Source of the DNA: Omphiscola glabra
Taxonomy: Eukaryota; Mollusca; Gastropoda; Lymnaeidae
Assembly (NCBI GenBank): GCA_964017045.1
Contig: OZ024807.1
Coordinates: 17,639,813-17,703,812 of the forward strand
Reading direction: 5' to 3'
DNA length: 64,000 nucleotides
Shown here: in pieces, positions 11,801 to 50,569 of the stretch
How the letters are laid out: each line of letters starts with the position of its first letter
Position numbering within the stretch: position 1 is the stretch's first letter
Notes under the pieces: model-generated
Database searches by the model: none
Seen by the model: only the letters and a program-made list of their open reading frames with translations
What the model was told of the DNA's origin: nothing
Made by a program: the position numbers and the translations under genes

Positions 11801-12048
11801 GAATTATACATTTCTGTCTTTTTTTTTTTGTCAAAAGACTGATATTTATGATAGCATTTATCCTTTATGAGATTTACTGCAGTCCAATCTCTTTTATTAA
11901 AAAAGTAGCAGTTGCTAGTATCTATAAATAAAAAAAATGCAATTTTCACAAAGCACACGAACTTTAAGTGTTCACCACAATACATGTTTAATAGTTACAA
12001 CTAAAAGGTGAATAAATTCCACATATTAACAAGAACACATACAAATTT
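8804..12048. other. Intergenic, AT-rich, few recognisable features
   Basis: Contains one copy of the TGGTCC-bounded repeat (9539-9616) and a stretch at about 10290-10722 with broken coding-like phrases on the plus strand (HMTQEASKTQIVAEAVKLVK, KELKHLKDWAMLLKKQHK) that may be a decayed processed pseudogene; its source is not recognised. Minus-strand AATAAA motifs at 11893-11898 and 11777-11782 are candidates for MTERF4 3'-end formation. Confidence 0.45.
9539..9616 (+). repeat. 78-bp TGGTCC-bounded dispersed repeat, copy 1
   Basis: Starts TGGTCCATC, contains CTCACCCTAACCTGAACCC and TAAACAAAGGGCAGTGACTC, ends AGGGACCA. A reverse-orientation copy lies at 14784-14862. The termini form a 6-7 bp inverted repeat, suggesting a very small MITE-like unit. 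Confidence 0.7.
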
Positions 12049-12891
12049 TCATCTCTTTTTGTTTCTGCTATCGCTCAGAATTTTCACTTTGTTACTTGTT
12101 TTGTTATTATTTTTGAAATCTTCATCACTTTCCTCATCACCTGAATTATCAGTGTCTGAATCTTGCAACTCGTTTTCATCATGCTCCAACTGCATCATCT
12201 CCAGATATACTGAGAACTCTTCAACACTCAGCCCGCCAAATGTATTTACAAACAGCTCGTCCGATGTATCCACAACATCTGCAAGTTTAGGATTGGGATT
12301 CAGCTTTGCAGCATTCTTCTTTTTAACTGGCACAAAAAATCCAGTTTTAATTAAGTATGTGTGCCTATTGACAATGTGCTCAAAACTATGTGAGAAGAGA
12401 GAAGAATTCATAATCTGATATAAATCACATCCCATTGTGAAGAAAGCATAATCAAATTTATTTTGTGTTTCTGTCCAAGGATCAGAGAGTATATTTGGTG
12501 CTTTCTTTAATACACAAATGGCATCAGTTGAGGGTAATAAACCTTTTAAATTTCTCAAGACAAAGCGGGTGGTTTTGGGATCTTTAAATAATACATCTGG
12601 ATCTGATGCTAATAGCAAGCGTGCATCAGCTTCGGTTAATCCCAGATTTCTAAAATTGTCAAAACTGCTGCTGATGACATTAAGTAAATTACTAAAAGGG
12701 AGAGCACCTTCTTGAAATGTGTAAGGTATATTTTTTAAAATGGCGACAGTAATTTCAGATTTCAAACCATACGACTTAAGGAGTTCTATAATAGCTATGA
12801 CATCATCATGTTGTTTGATTAACCAAAGGCGACTGGACAGTAGCTCTGTGCTAGCTTGCATTGAAAATCCTTTCATGTGTAGGCTTTTCAG
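12049..12891 (-). CDS. MTERF4: MTERF4 exon 2
   Basis: 281 codons including stop; starts LKSLHMKGFSM after acceptor TTGTTTCAG; ends with a basic cluster after the acidic tail. Confidence 0.88.
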   Translation of the reverse strand: MKSLHMKGFSMQASTELLSSRLWLIKQHDDVIAIIELLKSYGLKSEITVAILKNIPYTFQEGALPFSNLLNVISSSFDNFRNLGLTEADARLLLASDPDVLFKDPKTTRFVLRNLKGLLPSTDAICVLKKAPNILSDPWTETQNKFDYAFFTMGCDLYQIMNSSLFSHSFEHIVNRHTYLIKTGFFVPVKKKNAAKLNPNPKLADVVDTSDELFVNTFGGLSVEEFSVYLEMMQLEHDENELQDSDTDNSGDEESDEDFKNNNKTSNKVKILSDSRNKKR

Positions 12892-13754
12892 CTGAAACAA
12901 GGAACAATAATACTTATTCTAACTCAAAAACATAGAATAATTAAAGAATAAAAATATCTTTAAATATAACTTCTGGATACCATATGGTATCTAGTTAGCC
13001 TATTATAAATTGATACACATTAGATGCAGGCATGCACCAGTAGATAAAAGAATAAAATCTAGCCTGGATAACAAACAATGCCATTGGCAAATTTTCAATT
13101 AATGTCAGTTTAGAGTTGAAATACCCTAGGGCAGCGTTTCTCAACCTGTGGGTTGCGACCCCTTTGGGGGTCGCCTAAGACCACCTGAAAACACATATGC
13201 TCTATAATTATGAAGCATAACCGAAAATAATTTGTGGCCGAGGGTCGCCACAACACGATGTACTGTATTAAAGGGTCGTGGCCATAGGAAGATTGACAAC
13301 CACTGCCCTAGGGGGTCCCATGCCTAAATTTGGCCCACATAAAATATTAACAAAAAGCTACGATCATGTGTACAGTACTTACAAGTGCTGAAACAGTTCC
13401 AACTGGAATACTTCCTGCCATCACATCAAAAGATTTTGCTGTACTAAGTAATTCTGTTGCTAGCATTGCAAAATTAGGTTCGTCACTTGCTAAACTAGTT
13501 GTACTGAAAGAAGATGAAATGTGTAGCTTGCACTCTACATATCTCAGACTTCCTTGAATTTTTGATGATTTCAATGTGATGTTCATTGTGTTTCCACAAA
13601 TTAACGTCTTGTTAGCAGTGTAAAATTGAGAAATCCTCTTTATTTCACTTCTCTGAATAGATTTATAATTTCTCGTAGCATAAAAAGGACACTTGCTGTA
13701 CTGTTGACTGCATAGTAGTCTGGTCCAAAGTCCACGAAATAGCTCAGAACACAT
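12049..13754 (-). CDS. MTERF4: Mitochondrial transcription termination factor 4 (MTERF4)
   Basis: CDS complement(join(12049..12891, 13383..13754)), 404 codons. Exon 1 (ATG at 13754) has a basic, acid-poor N-terminus (LFRGLWTRLLCSQQYSKC) suited to mitochondrial targeting and ends at a canonical GTAAGT donor; exon 2 starts after TTGTTTCAG; the junction is phase 0. Exon 2 holds mTERF-type helical repeats (LNVISSSFDNFRNLGLTEAD, LASDPDVLFK, VLRNLKGLLPS, LKKAPNIL) and a C-terminus with the MTERF4 layout: HTYLIKTGFF, then LSVEEFSVYLEMM, then an acidic tail (NELQDSDTDNSGDEESDEDF). Human MTERF4 is about 380 residues, so length fits. In the family, MTERF4 pairs with NSUN4 in the mitochondrial matrix and is needed for large-subunit ribosome maturation. 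The only CDS intron carries a SPIN-like element. Confidence 0.88.
13132..13305 (+). mobile_element. SPIN-like hAT element in MTERF4 intron, perfect 8-bp TSD
   Basis: 174 bp from CAGCGTTTCTCAACCTG to TTGACAACCACTG, flanked by CCCTAGGG at 13124-13131 and again at 13306-13313. Shares GCGACCCCTTTGGGGGTCG, CGCCTAAGACCA and TGTATTAAAGGGTCGTGG with the copy at 6710-6905 but lacks its ~20 bp segment after TTTGGGGGTC. Confidence 0.88.
13383..13754 (-). CDS. MTERF4: MTERF4 exon 1
   Basis: 124 codons from the first ATG; ends GTVSAL at GTAAGT. Start chosen because it gives the targeting-like N-terminus; a downstream Met at about residue 57 would remove it. Confidence 0.8.
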
Positions 13755-15834
13755 TTCTATGGTTAATAGTAGTCCTATTACTTCTATATTGTCTCCTAAA
13801 TATTCTATTATCTGTCAAGAAATCAACAACAAAAAAAATGGCTGTTAAAAATGTCAAAGAATTTTGCAGTTACATAATAGATAAATTATTTATGATGATT
13901 TTAGATACCGGAGTTCGGAGTAACAACTTAATAACACATTGAGATGACTAAAACCACAATAAAGTACACAGGTTTGTTAATTACTTTTACATCAAATACT
14001 ATATGATACAACACCAAGCATATTTGAAATAAAGCTTACACAAAAATGACAATTATTCATTGTTAAAAAATGCAAAATTAATTATTCAATTACTGGCAGT
14101 CTATGAATGAAGAATTTAATGAATCAACAATAGGTATGAAAAACCAATTAAAATGAAAATGTAACATTAGTTTCAAAATTGACTGAAATTATAAACTTCA
14201 ACAAAGATTTTGGACATGTAAAGTAACCCAAAATCAGTGTTGAGATATTGTTTTAGTGGCCATCCATTTATTACAACCACATATGCCCACAAAAGAAAAG
14301 GAAATCAGATTGTCTACAGTGACTACAGTCTACAGATAATTTTATTTTTTATCAATTAAGACACGAAATTATAAATTGCAACCAGGTGACATTTGTGATC
14401 TTGATCTACCATACAGCTATACAGTATTTATAATTATAACCTTACCGGCTGACATGTATCATGTAGAATGTATGTGTATGACAGGCCTTATTCATTTCTG
14501 TATTTATTTTTATAATTAATAATAATTTCAAATTCAAAATAAGTTGTCAGGTACACATTACTGTCACAACACTTTAAAAATATAATGTGAAATTATATGT
14601 TTTAAGTCTTAATGTTTTGGGATCATATTATATGGATAACTCTTCTTGAGTAAATGAAAGCGTACTTAAATGTCTCTACCCAAGCTGCCCAATCATGCCC
14701 AATGAATGATAAATGAAAATGGCAAGGCAAGACACATAATAAATGATTCAAATTAAAGTAAATTTACGGCTAATGTGCTGTTGTGGTCCCCTTATTGGGA
14801 GTCACTTCCCTTTGTTTATGATAGATTTAGGGTTCGGGTTAGGGTGAGCGACAGAGGGACCAGTAGCGTGCAATAACCTAAATTTACTAAATATTTATGC
14901 AGTATAGCTTTCATTTACTAAATAAGTGGATTTAATTTAATGCAGAATGTATGCAAGTTTCTACGCGATAATACCAAATTCGATTAGAAATAATATACGC
15001 ATCTGAATCTGAGTCTGAACTGCAAGATTACATTTACATTAATTACATTCATTATTTTATTGATATTGCCTTTCTTATCATTTATTATATAAATTATAAA
15101 AAAGGACCAGAGCGCAGCCTGATCTCCTAAAAATCAAATTAGATAGCCTATATTTCAAAAAGTGAATTCGAAAAAAGAACTGACTAAACCTGCCAATATG
15201 ATAATTTGCAGTGAAATATTATAAACTCGGGAGTAAAGTTTTGCTTACTTTTTAACTTTTACAAATGATCGACATTTTGTTGCTTTTGATTCATGGATAC
15301 AAGCAAGAGTGATCTGCCCCTTACTTTATTTTTTAAAATTTTAATTAGAAATTTATCTTATTTAATAATTAAAATAGCACAAGCCACAATAGATGTGAGT
15401 GGAAGAATAATACTTGAATTGATAGTTTAATTTTGACTTGGGCTATCTTTTTCACCCAATTATTAAAATCTAATAATTAAATGGTCTATTAGTCTATCTA
15501 TAGTCTATCCACCTATTTTTTATAATTTTATAGTAATAGTAATAGCCTATTGTAGGCATATACCTATATTTAGACTCATAATAATAGTAACAGTATAATT
15601 CAACGGCGAAAGCTTTAAGCTGATCATACAAAATAACTTAGGCCTATATGGATGCTATGAATTGGAAAACAAAATTCATGTTCATATTGAAACAATAACA
15701 ATGGGCCCTTAGCCTTGCTTAGGAATAGTCCCTAAGTCCTAGGCTAGGACTACGCTAAACTAACTGCTTCAGATATTTCATCTATCATCTGTTGATGATG
15801 GCAATGATGGGTCTATAGGCTTACCAGTGAGGGC
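13755..15834. other. Intergenic, AT-rich
   Basis: Upstream side of MTERF4. No other gene seen; one TGGTCC-bounded repeat at 14784-14862. Confidence 0.5.
14784..14862 (-). repeat. 79-bp TGGTCC-bounded dispersed repeat, copy 2
   Basis: Reverse complement of the unit at 9539-9616: TGGTCCC at one end, GGGACCA at the other, with GGGTTCGGGTTAGGGTGAGC and CACTTCCCTTTGTTTATGAT inside. Confidence 0.7.
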
Positions 15835-16026
15835 CAGTGATCGGAAAATCGCGGCTCGCGAGGCGGCACTTTAACGACCTGAGTGCGGCTTGACCAGTGC
15901 CAGTAGGCCACAAATCGGTTTTGACTCTGAAAAAAAAAAGGTTCTTGAATGGACATTTGGCCCTTTTTTTTTTTATCGCCCTGCTGCTGACTTTTGGCTC
16001 TTTTGACCAAAGTTTGCCGACCACTG
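15835..16026 (-). mobile_element. Short hAT-like non-autonomous element
   Basis: Right end, read on the minus strand, is CAGTGGTCGGCAAACTTTGG with following AAAGAGCC, a common hAT terminus style; the left end CAGTGATCGGAAAATCGCGG mirrors its first ten bases with one mismatch. No convincing 8-bp duplication, so the boundary is uncertain by a few bases. Confidence 0.5.
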
Positions 16027-16050
16027 GTCTATCTATACTATAGTATAAGG

Positions 16051-18871
16051 CAGGGGTCACCAAACTTTTTTCACGGCGGGCCGGATAACGGGAAAAATTG
16101 AAGACCGGGGCCCGTATAATCATGCTGTACACTACTTGTAAGCCAGAACGAGTGGCCTGCAATGAAAAAAAAAAAAAAAGAAAAGACAACCAACATATGT
16201 ATTTACTAAAAAAAGTTAGCAAAGAAGGCGACGTTAGCAAAAAGATAGTTACATCAGACCTAATGACTAATGAGCCTAAGCTTAATGCGAAATTACTAAT
16301 TTCCTATTGTGCTAACCTGATTGCAGTCTCCCCCATTATTACCTTTTTTAAGCTTAATGCGCACTTATTCGAATCTCAAAACATTTAAGGGGGGGGGGGG
16401 GGGGGCGCAAACAGTTCTTGCTCCATATCAACTCAAAAAGAATAATAAAATTATAAAATAAAAATAAAATTCAATAAAGTTAAACATAGATTAATTCAAT
16501 TTATTTATACACAAAAAAAATCATTCCAAATCAATAATAGTTTTAGAACTATGCTCCATTCATAAGACTACTTTTTAAAATTCCCGCTTAAAGGGTTATG
16601 CACCTAGAAACATATTATTTTGTTACAAATATTTATATTGTAATAGCTGCGATCATTTCAAAAGATAAGGTAATTATTTTAAAAAAAATGAATTTCACCT
16701 TTAAACAGTGAGTACAAATTATGCCTAAATAAATTTACTTCTAAAAAGAATTATTCATCATTGGTATACAAATTCCTTATACCATGCTAATTAAATTCAG
16801 TAGAACTTGAAATAGTGCTAGGATAGACTTTTCTCCACTAATTTCACTACTGAGCAGTGGCGTATCTAGGTTATTACCGCCCGGGGCCAACATCGTTGTC
16901 TAACATAATTGTTATTTTAATGTAAATAAATATTATTGCTTTATTATTTTTCGATTCATATCTGGAGAAGTAAAACTTGTTGAAGAGCTTTATTCCCCTT
17001 TAAAAGTTTAAAAAGTATCCAGCTTGTGATTCGCAACTATAATATTAACTTTGGAATGCGCCGATATTATTGTGGATAAAAATTGGGAAACATGCTGTCC
17101 ACTGACTCTTAAACTAAATTAAATTGCCAAAACTTTTCAATATTCATTAACATATGTGCAACACGATGCTTCTATAAGAGTGAGTCTCATAAAAAAGTGG
17201 GTGTCACAGCCAGATCGTGTGAGTTTTTTCTGTGTCTGTTTTGATGATGTTAAGCGAGGGATTCGTGGGTATTTTCCCCCGTATACCCCACGAGTTTTTC
17301 TCAGTCACGTATGACAGTGGTGGTGTGTCGGGAAAAACCATGTGATGATAGGAGTGTGTGAAATGAAAGGAGTAGAAATGTTGTTTTTTTGTGTGTGGAC
17401 AGTGTGCGATTTTAGTTTATTGAGAGAGAGAGAGTGACATTTCTGTGGATGGAAGAGTATTTTTTTACAATTTTTCGCAAGGAGTTATGTAACTATATTT
17501 GGTCATAGTATGTGTAGGATTTCTAGATTCTTCTAATTTATTCTGAACACCAATGATTAGTTCGTATGCATTTTCCACCGTCATGCATAGGAAGTAAATA
17601 AATATTAAGAAACCTGAATCTTTGCACCGTTTGTTTTATGTCTGAAACATTTAATACATCAGCTATGTAGGGGCTTGAAAGAAAAGGTGATCTAGACACA
17701 TTTGTTTCTGTGGCCATATGCAGGGTACCGACCTCTAGACAACGTACATTGCGTCACAGTGCCCCCCCCCCTGGAAGCGTGGGGCCCTGGGCCAGTGCCC
17801 ACTGGGCCCATGCCTTAGACTGAACTGCTCTCATTCGATGTGTTGACTTCACAAACTTTATTTTTTAAATTGTTTGCTCACAGACATTAGTTGTTCCATG
17901 CATGCTGCAAACAAATGCCAACTCTTCCGTTACCCGAAAGTCCCGTATCTGTAGCACTATCACTATGTTCTCTACAAATTCTTCTGTTCTCCGCACTACT
18001 GAATAGCCGAAGGGCTGTTAGTTCCAACCGCGGTGACTATGATTTTTTAATGCCCCCGTACGTTTCCAACACTTCTCTTTCTTTCACCCATTTACTACCC
18101 AGTTTGTGGTAGTTATCAGACTATATAATTTATTAGCGGGAATATGCTCAATGGAAATTTAAATCTTATTTTATAATTTAAAAAAACAACAACAGCTTTG
18201 TCTAAAAATTACCTTAGGTTACTTGCTAGTTTTTTTTTTTTAAATGAGGTAATTTGTTAATTAAGTCTTGTTTTATTCTGATCTGAGGTCGAGTTTGAAC
18301 CACGTTAAATTTCACCAGTAACTTTATTTTTACCAGTGATAGACTGTGATAATGTGATCTGTACGTACACTCAATATAAATTAATATCTATAGCAAATAC
18401 ACGTCTGCAAAACAAAGTGACCATAGACTGTATTATAAACTTCGGTCATCTACTTTTAGTAGTTAACTTTTTTGGCGCCAGCTAATTCGACCTCACGATG
18501 CGAGTAGGTATCGTATTCATTTTACATACTGTATGCTCATTTATTTACCATTAAGATACCATACTGTACGATTTTGAGACGATATTGTACGATTTTAGGA
18601 GTTCGAGGGTAAAAAGGTCTGTAATAAACAAGAAAATCTATATAAACTAATTTAAAATTAAAAATAGTAAATCAAGGCACATAGCAGCCAGGAGGTCTCC
18701 GCACGCGTGAAGATCTCCTAGTATTCTAAAAATAATATTGGTATTGAAATTGTATCACAACGTCTTGTGTTCCATACGTTTTATCAAGCAAGTTCAAGTA
18801 CCGTGGGCGGGCCGGATGAACTGGCCTAGTGGACCGGATCCGGCCCGCAGGCCGTAGTTTGGTGAGCCCTG
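16051..18871 (+). mobile_element. hAT-like element, ~2.8 kb, no intact transposase
   Basis: Left terminus CAGGGGTCACCAAACTTTTT followed by GGCGGGCCGGAT; right terminus, reverse complemented, CAGGGCTCACCAAACTACGG followed by GGGCCGGATCC. The paired termini define an inverted-repeat element, but the flanking octamers (GTATAAGG and GTCTGTAG) do not match. It contains a second element (16855-17827) and a G18 run at 16389-16406. No transposase frame recognised. Confidence 0.5.
16855..17827 (+). mobile_element. Nested CAGTGGCGTA-type hAT-like element
   Basis: Starts CAGTGGCGTATCTAGG with GCCCGGGGCC inside; ends GGGCCCATGCCTTAGACTGAACTG, a degraded mirror of the start. The GGGCCCTGGGCCAGTGCCCA tract at 17781-17800 is typical of this terminus style. 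No target duplication seen. Confidence 0.4.
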
Positions 18872-20140
18872 GTCTGTAGGAACAAATGTACTGTTTTATT
18901 GTATATTGCGTATCTGCACATTGGTGCACCTAGGATTTTTAATCATCATCATCATCAAATGAATTAAGGCTCAATTTAATCCTACATTTCTGATGATTTC
19001 TAGACCGGGGACCATACTAGTATATAACCTATATATCTTTAATTAATACAAGTGAGGGCGTGGGCGTGGGTGGGGCGCAAAAATACGCTTTATCATAGAA
19101 TCAATATTATCATAATCTTTGAAAACCATTTCTGTCGCCGTGGAGGACTGACCTATCCTCTTTTCTTTCCCTTTTTACCTGTATTTAAGCTCTCTTCTAC
19201 TTACTTTCTGTCACAATTCTTTTGCTGCCCTCTCGGATACTACTTCTCAGCTAAGTACAATTTAAAAAATGTATTGTGTTTGCACGCTGACAAGGCTTCC
19301 TGTCGACAAGTTCGTTGTTTTGTTGCGTTCCTTCTTTCAGGTTTGACCATACTCTATTTTTACTCATTTCCTTTTTTGCTAACCTGATTGCAGTATCTCC
19401 CCTTATTACCACGTTATACAATTGTGTGTTTAAAAAATTATATGTAGGTCTATTTGCATTTTTGAGGAGTGTACCTTTTTCACCCGCATAAATTGATATA
19501 GCATTTTGTTGTTTCTTTTTCGAATTTGTATAGAAATTTAATAATTAAATTAAATATTGTTAATATCAATAGCTCTGGTATAGATTTCTTTGCATACTGT
19601 TTTTCTCAGTCCTTTGTTATGTATTATTATTTCTATGAGCCAAATCTTAACACAGATTAAAACTTCAAAACCATAATGTTACGTAACAATACGAATAAAT
19701 GCTTAAAAGAAGCTAATTTTATTAAACACTGTTTTGTTACTAAACACATCTCCTCATCTCAAATTCAGTTTGAAAAAGAAAATATTAACTTTGTTCTGTG
19801 AGTGTGGGGCATTCTTCTGCTTTTTTTTTTTTTTGGGGGGGGGGGGGGGGCCTGCGATTAGGTTAGGTGATAAATAAATAGCACAAAGTAAGGGGAAACA
19901 TGAATTGGTCAATATGAAACAATGGACATGTTGGCAGAAAGTCATCTTCAGCTAACAAAAATAAGTGAAGAGCAAAAATCAAACAAAATGCTGTGGAGAG
20001 ATCTATAAAAATCTATTTCCTTTAATTTAGTTCAAAATATCCTTTAAAAATCTAAATTATAAACAAATACTTTTCTTGAAACAACGATCCTTACCATGAA
20101 TATGCTAGTAATGTGATTTGAAAACTCATCTATTTCGCAA
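18872..20140. other. Intergenic without recognised genes
   Basis: Contains a T/G homopolymer junction at 19821-19850 and a ~30-bp phrase (GCTAACCTGATTGCAGT) at 19379 shared with 16311. Confidence 0.4.
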
Positions 20141-20149
20141 ACACCTGCT

Positions 20150-20285
20150 GGGGTGATGTTGTCTAACATCCTTTCCAGCTTGTTATTAACTCCCAGCTTT
20201 GTTTTTGTACCGCACTTCGAGCCTTTGGGAATGAAGCCTGCTTTTTCAAATGAACTTTATTATTATTATTATATTATGTGACCGC
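20150..20285 (+). repeat. Possible SINE/retroelement 3' tail
   Basis: GTACCGCACTTCGAGCCTTT, CTTTTTCAAATGAACTTTATT and then a (TTA)n run, an arrangement seen at SINE/LINE tails in many invertebrates. Family not established. Confidence 0.35.
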
Positions 20286-20386
20286 AATATATTATGAATT
20301 ATGTAAATATCTTTCAGCTCTTTTGTAACTTTTCAACAAAATTACTCAAATTATTGAGTTTTCAAAAGTTTATTTACATTTTCAAA

Positions 20387-20730
20387 GGCATCTGATCATT
20401 GTCAATGTCCAAAATATCCCACATGAGGCCAAAAACCTTGTCAAACATATTGCGAGTCTTTTTCAACAAGCGAGGGATATTCTTTTCAGTTTGAGTGTCA
20501 TTTTCCATCATAACAATGTCACATTTCTTCCACTACAGCTTTTCAACGAGTGGCAGCGTCGTGGGAACATTTAAGCTCACGAAACCCAGGGACAGTTAAC
20601 AGTGTTAACATTGCCAATGTTAATGGTACGCGTTTCAATTACCGTTGAGGATTCTGAGTGATGGTCTTTGCCTTTTTGAAGCAGCTGACTTACAAAGGTT
20701 CAAAATAGCGACTGATGCCTCTGGTTTCTC
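20387..20730 (-). pseudogene. Possible decayed coding remnant
   Basis: Minus strand reads KPEASVAILNLCKSAA, then in another frame LSLGFVSLNVPTTLPLVEKL, a stop, and WKKCDIVMMENDTQ...RLLKKTRNMFDKVFGLMWDI ending at TAA (20387-20389) just before AATAAA. Frame changes and a stop suggest a processed or exon-derived pseudogene. Source unknown. Confidence 0.3.
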
Positions 20731-20837
20731 ATTTAGGTTTTACAAAGAAACGCATAACATTTTTTAAAAAGAAATGACTCAGCATTGTCAATTTTGTTGT
20801 TCCTGTGAAGCAAGGCTGTTGCTCATGCTACATTAGT

Positions 20838-21190
20838 ATTAGGGGGTTTTATATAGCGCTGCACCCAAGCCTAGGGCTAAGCTCACTGTGCTTCACATAA
20901 AAATTAGCAATTACAGAAACGTGCAGGAATACATTAAAAAAACAACTATTGGTGAAAAGCTTGACCTCATCCATCCAAGTATTATCTACCCGTCTAGCCA
21001 CGGACAGCGTCCAGCAGAATCGAGCGTTGTTTATCAGTTAGAGAGGGGTGGGAATGAGTCGGTATAGTACAGTTTAAAGAGATGGGTCTTGAGGGAAGTC
21101 TTAAAGGCTGTGATGGTCGTTATATTGCGGATGTGTAATGTTTTGGGGCACAAAAAGAGAAAGATCTGTAGATTCTGAGTGTAGGGTTGT
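20838..21190 (+). repeat. Possible dispersed repeat (TATATAGCGCTG type)
   Basis: Begins TTTTATATAGCGCTGCACCC and runs through GATGGGTCTTGAGGGAAGTC and AAAGAGAAAGATCTGTAG. It resembles a repeat I associate with mollusc genomes; assigned from memory only. Confidence 0.35.
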
Positions 21191-21823
21191 TCACGCTACA
21201 GCTTGCAGACCGATTTTTATTTTATATGGTCTAAGAGTTCCATAAATGCTTAATAATTATGTTAATGCCTTAATCATGTGGGTTCAAAACTGAAAAAAAA
21301 TATTAATAGTCCTGCTATTATTCTAACATTAAAGTATTTTTAGGGAATTGCTTGTGAGTTCTGAGTGGGGACCCACAATCTTATTAGTGATGAACTGATT
21401 AAAACGATACCAGAACTTTATGTTCTGTATAATAACATACTGGGAACTAACTAGTCCTAATTCTAAGACTACCTAAAATGGGATCTCAGCGGCCTTGAAA
21501 TAAAATTTGGCTTCTATGTGTAGGCACACAGCCGATGTAAGTGACTATCTACAACGTCACAATTAAGGTGGGCTCTATAGTATGAGGGGGGGGGGGGGTA
21601 ATACTATCAAGCTTTAAAATACATTTATAAAAATCCAATTAATGAAAAAGCTTCAATCAAAACATAACCAAACAATGAAGTGTGTCTACTTGAAGTCTAC
21701 TCTAGTACACAAAAAGGGCAAATGAAATAAACTAAAGAAACTTCAAATAGATAAAGAACACAACAATTGTCCTTTTATGTAGTACAGTATCTTCATTCAT
21801 AAACACTTTTTAAAGAGTCAGTT

Positions 21824-49558
<27,735 letters not shown>

Positions 49559-50569
49559 TTTATATAATACTATGTGAAACTCTGATGTTCACTATTTCAT
49601 TGCAAGGACAAAGTCCTTTGCATTAAATTCAACATTATCAAGAATTTTTTTTTCATTCATCGCCGGCTTGCAGGTCACTTTTCTTAACTTCCTGGACAGC
49701 GTGAGTTTGTTGCAGGCTGTCATTCCATCTGTGAACCAATCAAACATAAGTGTAGAGAACGCTTTGATCATTGAAAGTATGTAGACACGTTGTATTAATA
49801 TATATCTGTATTTCGAAAACCAAAGATGACTTACAATCTATAGCTGTAGTATCTGGATTGGATATAGTATATGTCTGTAGTTCTCGATTATAAATACTAT
49901 CTAAGCTGTAGTATTAGATCAATATCAAATCGGCCTCATGAGCCATCTGCGCACCCACAGACAGAACTAGCACAAATCTGATGATTAAAGTTGGTCCCGC
50001 GGTGGGTCGACTCCCGAGCGCCGAACAACAATATCAATAGCTAACCCTGTCTAAAGCTGTTACGTAGAACAGACAATGTTGCCGGTTCGACACATCCAAA
50101 AATTGTGTAACCAAGTGTACACAAATGAAATCGGTGTCACACGCCCTTCAAGATGAAACAGAGGAAAATATATCGATCCCGTAATGAAACAACAGTTCAA
50201 TACAACAAGCTGTAATCCAAAAGAAGTTCTCATACCTCTATGACATGAAGCCCCTTTAACTTCAGTTCAACTCGGCTGTTGAGATCAAGTGATCTGAGAT
50301 CTCTTCTACCTCACTCCGCGCGTCTAGCTGAGTCATCCAGGTGTAACGGGTTAGGGTTTTGAAAAAAATGTCATGGTGTTAGCCACAAGGGTGGGGGCAA
50401 AGTCAGCGGTGTAACCAGTTGTAACGGGGTAGGGTGGGGCAAAGTCAGTGGCGTAACCAGTTGTAACGGTGTCGAAATATGACAACGTCAAAGGTTTAAC
50501 CCCAATGTGACAGGGTAAGATGGGGCAAAGTCAGTGGCGTAACCATTTGTAATAGATCAATTAGGTGAT
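49559..50569 (-). other. 5' flank of ABCC gene
   Basis: No further coding exon recognised upstream of the ATG. The 5' UTR and transcription start could not be located. 50337-50560 contains imperfect CAGTTGTAACGGGGTAGGGT / GGGGCAAAGTCAGTGGCGTA repeats that merge into the 33-bp array. Confidence 0.45.

Noticed and set aside
19052..19387. 111-codon open frame
   Set aside because: Pyrimidine-rich low-complexity translation, no domain, no splice or start context.
49995..50100. GGTTCGACAC motif reminiscent of a tRNA B box (possible SINE head or tRNA)
   Set aside because: No A box at proper distance and no cloverleaf; not supported.
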